This document shows, piece by piece, positions 1 to 5,306 of a DNA stretch of 6,447 nucleotides (within the stretch, counting starts at the first letter, position 1; the number at the start of each line of letters is the position of its first letter). The position numbers were made by a program, and so were the translations under genes. This stretch comes from JAFGGG01 sp964634205 (GTDB lineage Bacteria; Spirochaetota; Spirochaetia; SZUA-6; RPPD01). The notes beneath the pieces were generated by a model that made no database searches, had not been told where the DNA came from, and was given only the letters and a program-made list of their open reading frames with translations. Where the stretch lies: assembly GCA_964634205.1 (NCBI GenBank), contig CAZWKE010000076.1:1-6447 (forward strand), read 5' to 3'.

Positions 1-81
1 ATGACACCCTCGGACTACAGAAAACGGAAGGGCTCGCTGGGGGCAGCAAATCCCGCCTGAGCCATACATGCCGAGCGCCTC
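1..81. other. Left-edge non-coding stretch, no gene assigned
   Basis: This short stretch lies downstream of the barrel gene. A plus-strand frame is open from the window edge to a TGA at 58-60 and could be the last 19 codons of a convergent gene outside the window, but its hydrophilic translation (ending GAANPA) matches no family I recognise. A minus-strand frame from an ATG at 67-69 is also open to the edge. Neither can be supported as a gene. The only structure noted is the hairpin at 31-63. Confidence 0.4.
31..63 (-). terminator. Possible weak terminator hairpin after the operon
   Basis: Read on the minus strand, GGCTC (63-59) can pair with GAGCC (35-31). A further GGG/CCC pairing is possible inside, between 54-52 and the C-run at 43-39. 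The hairpin is GC-rich and sits 19 nt beyond the barrel stop codon, where the operon transcript should end. The sequence after it (CCTTCCGTTTTCTG) has only a short T-run, so this is at best a weak intrinsic terminator and may be a chance structure. Confidence 0.25.
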
Positions 82-1428
82 TCAAAAACTATATTTCATC
101 CGGAGATAAAACTCATCATTATTTTTGGCCCTGCCGAATGTCGTGGAGTCCGTACCGTCGATCATGATACACCCGATCGTTATTTCGGCGTTATCGATCG
201 GATACAGACTGATTTGCGGTGAATAAAAAACAGCGTAATTCCCGGCGATATCCGTAAAATCATCGATCTCAACGCCACCCGCAAGGGGAGAGAGCTTGAT
301 TTTCCCGTCGAACAACTTCCAGTCCATGCCGAGTAAAAAGTAATCATGCAGATTCTCCGGACCGCGCTCATGCAGAAATCCGTGCAGATACTGTACGTTA
401 ATATAGATGCCGTTGTCAAACGTATAGTCGAAGCCCACCACATATTTAAAATACGGTTCCTTCAGCACGGTATCCTTCTGTATACTCCCGCCGACCGCGG
501 TCGAATCCGTGGTCAAGGTAACCTTTTCGGGGAAAAAAACCGCGCCCTCGGCCCATACCCCGACAGAAAACAACTCACCCGCCAGATCTGCCCCCACGAT
601 ATGCTCCCGCGGGTAAAACAGTTCGCTTGCTATGTTAACCGCGGGCAGTCCGGGCGTCGTCAATGTGCTTTTGTCCGCTATGGGCAGGGAATCCCTGCCG
701 TACACATAACTTAGCGAAACATCAAAATTGAGCAGCAGAAAGGCGATTTTTACGCCGATAGTCGCGCTGTCCAGCAGGCTCGTTTGGGGAAGCGTAATGG
801 AATCGGACATGTTGTTCAGGGTCAGGCCCGCAGGCAGGTCAATCGGCGGAGAGAGCACATCAGCCCAGCTGCCCTTGGGCAGCAGCGCGGGCGTGAAAAG
901 CGGGATATACACCAGGGTAATGGAGAAGTCATCGAGGTAATAATAGGCTTTGATGCCGTCGGAGCCCAGATGCCTGCCGAAATCCCAGATATTTTCCAGA
1001 TCATACGGGTTCAGGTTGTCGGTGGGATTCAGTTTGTCGCCGGTGCCCCAGGCAATGCGCTGCCTGCCGATGCGGATATTCAGATGATCGATAAAGAAAT
1101 CATAGATATCCACATACGCCTCCCGTAAGGCGATGTTCATACTCACCACCTTGTCCCTGTCCGTCAGATCAGCACTTTCAAGGACATTAGGCAGACCCCA
1201 GGTCCTGATCCAGCATTCGGAGAAGAACTCGGCCTTGTCGGAAAAGGCCGCCTTCAGTTTCAGATCAAGCCGGTATTCATGCCAGGTGTTGTTCACATCC
1301 TCGGTCAGGCTGAAATGGTCCTCGGTCTGCAGACCGCCGCTTATGCCGACCTTTTCTTCCTGGGCGGTCAAAAAGGAAAGCGGCAGGTACAAAAAACAGA
1401 TAATGAAAATGAGTTTTCCGGCATCCAT
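82..1428 (-). CDS. Outer-membrane beta-barrel protein, DUF1302-like
   Basis: Predicted outer-membrane protein of 448 residues. The N-terminus is a Sec signal peptide: Lys5, a hydrophobic core at about 6-19, then LTA-Q with likely cleavage near residue 22. The rest alternates polar and aromatic/hydrophobic residues as in transmembrane strands and ends in KYSF*, the terminal-Phe signature recognised by the BAM machinery. Around residues 116-145 is a block IRIGRQRIAWGTGD followed by NPTDNLNPYDLEN, resembling the GRQ-WG-NP-D signature of DUF1302-type and related porin-like barrels. No plug, TonB box or OmpA domain is visible. It starts 12 nt after the LolA-like gene, with AGGGA (1436-1440) 7 nt before the ATG. 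It is the last gene of the operon and probably the outer-membrane component for whatever the upstream transporter and carrier handle. The substrate is unknown. The barrel class is well supported; the exact family assignment is from memory of the motif. Confidence 0.85.
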   Translation of the reverse strand: MDAGKLIFIICFLYLPLSFLTAQEEKVGISGGLQTEDHFSLTEDVNNTWHEYRLDLKLKAAFSDKAEFFSECWIRTWGLPNVLESADLTDRDKVVSMNIALREAYVDIYDFFIDHLNIRIGRQRIAWGTGDKLNPTDNLNPYDLENIWDFGRHLGSDGIKAYYYLDDFSITLVYIPLFTPALLPKGSWADVLSPPIDLPAGLTLNNMSDSITLPQTSLLDSATIGVKIAFLLLNFDVSLSYVYGRDSLPIADKSTLTTPGLPAVNIASELFYPREHIVGADLAGELFSVGVWAEGAVFFPEKVTLTTDSTAVGGSIQKDTVLKEPYFKYVVGFDYTFDNGIYINVQYLHGFLHERGPENLHDYFLLGMDWKLFDGKIKLSPLAGGVEIDDFTDIAGNYAVFYSPQISLYPIDNAEITIGCIMIDGTDSTTFGRAKNNDEFYLRMKYSF

Positions 1429-1440
1429 TCTGTTATCCCT

Positions 1441-2193
1441 TTATCTGCTCAGATACTGTTTGGTAAAAATACTGTCGGACAAGCCGGAATCGAATTTGAT
1501 ATTCTGCATGATCATTTTTGAGCTTTTGCCCGCTTTCAGATTCTTCATCTCCGATGTCTTTGCTACCCAATACCCGTCAACCTTTTCAATATCGGACCGT
1601 GTCATTACTTTATACAGTTTACCGCCGCGGTCATACATCTCGATTTTTATGGGGAAAAATATATCGGTTCTGATCCAGATGATCAGTTTTGAATAATCGG
1701 ACCGGATACCCGCTTTCGGAGTTAACTGCACTACATAACTGTTGTCTTCTTTGCGCAGCAGCTGCGCGTCATATTTCTGAGAGAAGTTGATTGCTTCCAT
1801 GTCCTCATAGGTAAAATCGGTCCCGGCAAAACTGGTATTCTTTACATGCGAGGCAATCCGCCGTACCTTGGCATAGGCCGGAAGATAGATGTACATAACA
1901 TCGTTCGGTAACGACAGAAACGCAATCCCCCGCTGATCGGCGGGAGACAGGAATTTGACGTACCGTTTGTCGCTCCCCTTTTGCTTCATGCTCATTATGC
2001 GCTCCCTGGTATCGCCGTTCTTTTCGATCAGGATCAGTTTGACCGTAAAATCCTGGTCCTTGGGAGCATTGATAACCCGGTCCATTTTTTCAACGATCTG
2101 TGTTGCGGTCGGTGAGCCGGCCTGGCAAAACCCCTGATATGCGGGAATGAACATAACCAAAATAAATAGCAAAAAGTGTAATCTCTTTATCAT
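1441..2193 (-). CDS. Periplasmic LolA-like protein (outer membrane lipoprotein-sorting protein family)
   Basis: A 250-residue exported protein. Lys3/Arg4 and a hydrophobic segment at about 7-18 form a Sec signal peptide with likely cleavage near QA-GS (24-26). Cys23 is preceded by Phe, so there is no proper lipobox and it is probably soluble. The mature part carries the family hallmark: KFLSPADQRGIAFL (80-93), then YIYLPAYAKVRRIA (101-114), then SFAGTDFTYEDME (121-133). This is the LolA-like fold found beside RND/MMPL transporters, whose half-barrel binds acyl chains in true LolA. Members usually read SFMGSDF, so Ala123 and Thr125 are mild variations. The ATG lies 1 nt after the transporter stop (TAA-G-ATG), and its ribosome site lies inside the transporter gene, which suggests translational coupling. 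Role inferred: periplasmic carrier between the inner-membrane transporter and the outer-membrane barrel. It is not the housekeeping LolA, since no LolB or LolCDE genes are nearby. Confidence 0.9.
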   Translation of the reverse strand: MIKRLHFLLFILVMFIPAYQGFCQAGSPTATQIVEKMDRVINAPKDQDFTVKLILIEKNGDTRERIMSMKQKGSDKRYVKFLSPADQRGIAFLSLPNDVMYIYLPAYAKVRRIASHVKNTSFAGTDFTYEDMEAINFSQKYDAQLLRKEDNSYVVQLTPKAGIRSDYSKLIIWIRTDIFFPIKIEMYDRGGKLYKVMTRSDIEKVDGYWVAKTSEMKNLKAGKSSKMIMQNIKFDSGLSDSIFTKQYLSR

Positions 2194-2194
2194 C

Positions 2195-4456
2195 TTATTT
2201 CTCTCCTTCTTTCACCTTGTTGGTTTTTAAAAAATCAATCCGTGACACAATGATAACGGCCGGCAGCAGGGTGACGGCCCCGACCCCCGAACCGATCATG
2301 GTAATGGCGATCAATAGAGCGAACCGGTTCAACGGAATCAAGCTGGACAACAGCAGTACCAGAAACCCCAGGGTTACGGTTGCGACATTGATTAAAATGC
2401 CTTTCCCGGTAGTCTCTAGGGTTTTGTTCAGGGCATCATGCATTGATTTTTGGTTCTTCAACTCGGATTTAAACCGGTGGATAAAATGAATCGAGTAATC
2501 GATGCCGATACCGAGCGATATGCTTCCCACCAGGACGGTGGCGATATCCAGGGGAATGGCGGCGAATCCCATAAAGCCGAACAAAAACAGCAGGGTAAAC
2601 GAAATAGGGATGATGCCCAACAGTCCGCCGGCGAGTGAGCGCATTAACAGCATGTTGACAAGGAACACCATAATAATCGCGATAATAATGCTTTGGATCT
2701 GGCTGTTTACAATGCTCTGGTCAAGTCTGGTATAAATGGCCGACAGGCCGGTTTGCTGAAAGGTGACAAGGCCGCTGTCGTGTGAATGAATATAGTTCCC
2801 TATTTTTTCCACGATGGTCTTCAGATTCCTGGTGTTGAAATTGACGGTGGTCGCGGTGATAAGTGCTTCGGTTTTATCATTGTTCACCATCTGCGAGACT
2901 ACTTCATCACCCTCAATCAGAAACCACAAGTTGACGATTTTGCTTTTTGAGTCGGGGATCTTTTTGCCTTCGCCCATGGCCTTGTTCATTTCCTCGATCA
3001 GCTCAACGATTGACTGCGGATTGTTCAGTTTCACCTCATTTTTCAGGTACGTTTCCAGGTCCGCCATCTCCCGTAATACACGGGGGTCCTGGATGTCTCC
3101 TTTTACCAGAATTTGTATGGGCACCGACCCCCCCAGTTTATTGCCGATTATGGACTCGGCCTGCCGTATATTGGTGTTTCCTTTAAAATACGAGAGCATA
3201 TCGATCTCTCTGCTTATCATTGGCATTCCGATCACGCTGACAATGGCTATTATGATTCCCGTGAATATAATTGCCTTGTTGTATTTGAGGACGAAAGAGC
3301 CGATGCGGTCCATAATCCGGTTCACGGCACCGCTGCCGCTTTTTTTGGCGGCGCCCGGTTTTTTTGCCACCAAAAACGACAGCACCGCGGGCACAAAAGT
3401 GACGGAGACAAGAAACGAAAAAAAGATACCGATGCAGGAAAAAATACCGAACTGCCGGATAATCGTCAGATATGATCCGTAGACAAAGGCGATAAACCCG
3501 ATCATCGTGGTAAAGGCCGCCAGCATGACCGGGACGCCGACCTCCTTTAAGGAGCTGATTGAATGGTTGATCCTGCTTTGGTTTCCCCGATACTCCCCGA
3601 ACCTGTTGATGACGTGTATGCTGTAGGCGCTGCCCGTGGCGATCAACACCACCGGGATGATGTTTGAAATGATACTTAAGGGAATGTTAAAGACACTCAT
3701 TATCCCGAGTGTCCAGACAATACTGATGCCCACCGTTGTTAACGGCAGCAGCACGCCCTTTATCGTCCTGAAGCTGAAAAACAACACCAGCAGGATAACC
3801 AGTCCGGCCAGAGGAATCAGAAACACAATGTCTTTCACGATAATATCGCTGATTTCCAACACCTGGAACGGAAGTCCGCTGTAATACACCTTTTCAGCCG
3901 GGTGCTGCCTGCTTACCGTTTCCCTGATCTGCTTGGCAACATCGCCTTTATTGAAATCCTCGGCAAGCCGGCAGATAATCAAGGTGACCGTGGCATCGGC
4001 CGATACCAGTCTGCCGTTATATATCGGACGTGACAAGGTATACTCCTTCAGTCGGGCCAGCTCCGCGGGGGTTTGCGGCAGGTTGTACTCGTCAATCAGC
4101 TTGCCGATATCCATCCCGTCCGGCAGGGTTTTTACATCCAGCACATTGGTCAGGCTGGTAACGTAGGCCACACCTTTCAACAGTTTGAACTCATTGGTAA
4201 GGGTGTTGACATCCGCGATAGTCTGTTTGTTGAATATATCGTCGGTCTCCAAAGCCACGATCGCAATATTGCTGCCGGCGTATTTCTGCCCGATATAGCG
4301 GTAGAGTTTGGCGGCCGGGTCGTCTGCGGGCAGATAACTCGACAGGTCCGCGTTTATGTCGAACTTCATCAGGAATCCCAGGACAGCGGTGATAATAATG
4401 GTAATGATAATGATCGGAATACGGAATTTTATCACAAATTCTGAAAATCGTTTCAT
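2195..4456 (-). CDS. RND/MMPL-family inner-membrane transporter
   Basis: A 753-residue transporter with the two-fold RND plan. TM1 is at about 12-30, followed by a periplasmic loop at 32-207, then TM2-6 at about 208-363. A basic cytoplasmic linker (364-390) leads to TM7 (392-413), a second periplasmic loop (415-587) and TM8-12 (588-738). TM10 carries GIGIDYSIHFIHRF (649-662), the MMPL Asp-Tyr pair (D653, Y654) expected to carry proton flux. The matching TM4 motif GSAYSIHVINRF (275-286) has Ala277 instead of Asp. Its length is below the ~1000 residues of AcrB-type pumps and fits the MMPL/HpnN-like group associated with lipid or hydrophobe export. AAGGA (4465-4469) precedes the ATG by 8 nt. It lies 35 nt after the TetR stop and 1 nt before the LolA-like gene. 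No membrane-fusion protein is encoded nearby, so a classical tripartite pump is unlikely. Substrate unknown. Confidence 0.93.
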   Translation of the reverse strand: MKRFSEFVIKFRIPIIIITIIITAVLGFLMKFDINADLSSYLPADDPAAKLYRYIGQKYAGSNIAIVALETDDIFNKQTIADVNTLTNEFKLLKGVAYVTSLTNVLDVKTLPDGMDIGKLIDEYNLPQTPAELARLKEYTLSRPIYNGRLVSADATVTLIICRLAEDFNKGDVAKQIRETVSRQHPAEKVYYSGLPFQVLEISDIIVKDIVFLIPLAGLVILLVLFFSFRTIKGVLLPLTTVGISIVWTLGIMSVFNIPLSIISNIIPVVLIATGSAYSIHVINRFGEYRGNQSRINHSISSLKEVGVPVMLAAFTTMIGFIAFVYGSYLTIIRQFGIFSCIGIFFSFLVSVTFVPAVLSFLVAKKPGAAKKSGSGAVNRIMDRIGSFVLKYNKAIIFTGIIIAIVSVIGMPMISREIDMLSYFKGNTNIRQAESIIGNKLGGSVPIQILVKGDIQDPRVLREMADLETYLKNEVKLNNPQSIVELIEEMNKAMGEGKKIPDSKSKIVNLWFLIEGDEVVSQMVNNDKTEALITATTVNFNTRNLKTIVEKIGNYIHSHDSGLVTFQQTGLSAIYTRLDQSIVNSQIQSIIIAIIMVFLVNMLLMRSLAGGLLGIIPISFTLLFLFGFMGFAAIPLDIATVLVGSISLGIGIDYSIHFIHRFKSELKNQKSMHDALNKTLETTGKGILINVATVTLGFLVLLLSSLIPLNRFALLIAITMIGSGVGAVTLLPAVIIVSRIDFLKTNKVKEGEK
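2203..2207 (-). promoter_or_regulatory. Ribosome binding site of the LolA-like gene, inside the transporter gene
   Basis: AGGAG on the minus strand lies within the last codons of the transporter (Lys-Glu-Gly-Glu-Lys-stop), 9 nt before the ATG of the LolA-like gene. Ribosomes ending transporter synthesis stop almost on top of this start, so the two proteins are probably made in coupled amounts. Confidence 0.7.
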
Positions 4457-4491
4457 GTTATCGTTCCTTTCACAAGAGAGACCTCCGGGCC

Positions 4492-5073
4492 CTATCTTCG
4501 TACAATACCCAAAAGTAAAATATCCATAAGACTGTCCACATTTGTCTTTTCCGACAGACTGTTATCCGTGGCAAACGGGTATTCCAGGCCTTTTATGGCC
4601 GTAATTATTGCAAATGCCGTTAGATCGATGTTTTTTATCACAAAAGATTTCTGTTCTACTCCGGTTTGTAAAATCGATTTGATTATAGTAAGCTCGTCCT
4701 TGAGATGTTTTTCCCTTGCCTTGTCAATGAAGGAATAGTACTCCAAATATTCACCAATAACCTTGTTATAAAAATTGACCGTTTTCTTAAGGTAGTTTAT
4801 GCGGGTGGTTACATAGGCGCGCAGCTTGTCCTGCGGTGTTTCCTGTTCTTTAACCGCCAAGATCACTGCCGCTTTCATGGATTCACTTTCCCGGTCGATC
4901 ACCGCCCGTACTATTTCCAGTTTACTCCCAAAGTAATAGTAAATGGAGCTTTTCGCCTTGTTCACCGATTTGGCGATATCCTCCATGGTGGTCTTGTTGA
5001 ATCCGAACCGGCTGAGAATATCCCTGGTTCTGGTGATTATGAGGTCTTTAAACTCCTGCTCTTTTTCGGTCAT
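4492..5073 (-). CDS. TetR/AcrR-family transcriptional regulator
   Basis: A 193-residue regulator counted from the ATG at 5071-5073. An in-frame ATG at 5107-5109 would add 12 residues but has no visible ribosome site, whereas the chosen start has AGGA at 5080-5083 with a 6-nt spacer. Residues about 8-54 form the TetR DNA-binding domain: an N-terminal helix (FKDLIITRTRDILSRFGF), then the helix-turn-helix TTMEDIAKSVNKAKSSIYYYF (28-48), with the typical GSK-E segment after it (Gly49, Ser50, Lys51, Glu53). The remaining helical C-terminus is the ligand-binding and dimer domain and is too variable to predict the ligand. It is the first gene of the minus-strand operon, 35 nt ahead of the transporter. 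An inverted repeat within its own promoter is the obvious operator candidate, so autorepression and co-repression of the transport genes are inferred. Confidence 0.93.
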   Translation of the reverse strand: MTEKEQEFKDLIITRTRDILSRFGFNKTTMEDIAKSVNKAKSSIYYYFGSKLEIVRAVIDRESESMKAAVILAVKEQETPQDKLRAYVTTRINYLKKTVNFYNKVIGEYLEYYSFIDKAREKHLKDELTIIKSILQTGVEQKSFVIKNIDLTAFAIITAIKGLEYPFATDNSLSEKTNVDSLMDILLLGIVRR

Positions 5074-5079
5074 GTGGTA

Positions 5080-5083
5080 TCCT
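5080..5083 (-). promoter_or_regulatory. Ribosome binding site that sets the TetR start
   Basis: AGGA on the minus strand, 6 nt before the ATG at 5071-5073. Neither of the two upstream in-frame ATGs (5107-5109 and 5089-5091) has a purine-rich Shine-Dalgarno match, so this site favours the 193-residue form over the 205-residue form. Confidence 0.6.
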
Positions 5084-5103
5084 GAAATCATTTTCGAATA
5101 ATA

Positions 5104-5116
5104 GACCATATTGGTC
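5104..5116. repeat. Short inverted repeat GACCATATTGGTC in the TetR leader
   Basis: Perfect 5-bp arms GACCA/TGGTC are separated by TAT. It lies just downstream of the predicted TetR transcription start (about 5125) and overlaps the rejected upstream ATG. It could be a second operator half or a chance palindrome in AT-rich DNA. An adjacent 8-bp palindrome, GAATATTC, occupies 5117-5124. Confidence 0.3.
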
Positions 5117-5131
5117 GAATATTCTAATTTA

Positions 5132-5160
5132 ATTATAGAACGATCGCTCGTTTATGTCAA
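5132..5160 (-). promoter_or_regulatory. Perfect-consensus sigma70 promoter for the TetR-transport operon
   Basis: On the minus strand the -35 box is TTGACA (5160-5155) and the -10 box is TATAAT (5137-5132), with a 17-bp spacer (5154-5138). All 12 consensus bases and the optimal spacing are present. The start of transcription should fall near 5125, giving a leader of about 50 nt to the preferred TetR ATG. A promoter this strong implies that a repressor holds it in check, consistent with the operator-like repeat in the spacer. Confidence 0.85.
5139..5152. promoter_or_regulatory. Likely TetR operator within the promoter spacer
   Basis: AACGATCGCTCGTT has perfect 5-bp arms AACGA/TCGTT around the centre TCGC, in which the middle CG is also symmetric. 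It fills most of the spacer between the -35 and -10 boxes of the TetR promoter, the classical place for a TetR-family repressor to block polymerase. The position and dyad symmetry are seen directly; binding by this particular TetR protein is inferred. Confidence 0.6.
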
Positions 5161-5178
5161 GAAAAATGATACTGTTTG

Positions 5179-5207
5179 TTGACACACCTGAAAAAACTCG
5201 CTACCAT
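5179..5207 (+). promoter_or_regulatory. Promoter of the PLP-enzyme gene
   Basis: A perfect -35 box TTGACA (5179-5184) is followed after 17 bp by TACCAT (5202-5207), which matches the -10 consensus at four of six positions. Transcription would start near 5214, leaving a leader of about 80-90 nt. The weaker -10 suggests lower basal activity than the opposing TetR promoter, or dependence on a regulator. Confidence 0.6.
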
Positions 5208-5217
5208 TGATAATGGT
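5203..5217. repeat. Inverted repeat overlapping the -10 box and start of the PLP-enzyme promoter
   Basis: ACCATTGATAATGGT has perfect 6-bp arms (ACCATT/AATGGT) around GAT. It covers most of the predicted -10 box and the transcription start, so a protein bound here would block the promoter. The binding protein is unknown. Confidence 0.4.
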
Positions 5218-5223
5218 TTTCAT

Positions 5224-5235
5224 TTTCATATGAAA
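5224..5235. repeat. Perfect 12-bp palindrome TTTCATATGAAA in the PLP-enzyme leader
   Basis: A gapless palindrome lies just downstream of the predicted transcription start, its centre about 19.5 bp from the centre of the ACCATT/AATGGT repeat. It may be an operator; chance is possible since the region is AT-rich. The rest of the leader (5236-5294) shows only a 4-bp hairpin (AGCC/GGCT at 5268-5280) and no riboswitch I recognise. Confidence 0.35.
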
Positions 5236-5296
5236 GCAATCCGGGAAAACACCGCAAATGTGCCAAGAGCCGATAAGGCTGTAATAAAATAACTAT

Positions 5297-5301
5297 GGAG
5301 G
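5297..5301 (+). promoter_or_regulatory. Strong Shine-Dalgarno that favours a TTG start
   Basis: GGAGG starts inside the in-frame ATG at 5295-5297 and lies 5 nt before an in-frame TTG at 5307-5309. The ATG itself has no purine-rich site upstream (AATAAAATAACT). A second ATG at 5314-5316 is well placed but out of frame. The site therefore favours initiation at TTG. Confidence 0.6.
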
Positions 5302-5306
5302 AAATA

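Noticed and set aside
1133..1696. Plus-strand open frame of 187 codons across the barrel/LolA-like junction
   Set aside because: It is antisense to two well-supported genes with their own start sites and signal peptides. Its translation shows no recognisable domain.
2159..2193. LolA-like protein as a lipoprotein (Cys23)
   Set aside because: The residues before Cys23 are Gln-Gly-Phe. Phe at -1 does not fit a lipobox, so ordinary signal-peptidase cleavage is more likely.
2814..3482. Plus-strand open frame of 222 codons inside the transporter gene
   Set aside because: It lies wholly antisense to a clearly coding 753-residue transporter, has no family motif, and its composition reflects the reverse complement of membrane-segment codons.
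2195..4456. Transporter as a classical AcrB-type drug pump
   Set aside because: At 753 residues it is too short, carries the MMPL GxGxDY motif, and has no adjacent membrane-fusion protein or TolC gene.
4705..5085. Plus-strand open frame of 126 codons opposite the TetR gene
   Set aside because: It is antisense to an intact TetR helix-turn-helix domain and has no domain of its own.
5208..5306. SAM-type riboswitch or T-box leader upstream of the PLP enzyme
   Set aside because: The predicted leader is only about 80-90 nt, lacks the conserved core of SAM-I or a T-box sequence, and contains only a 4-bp hairpin and short palindromes with no terminator/antiterminator pair.
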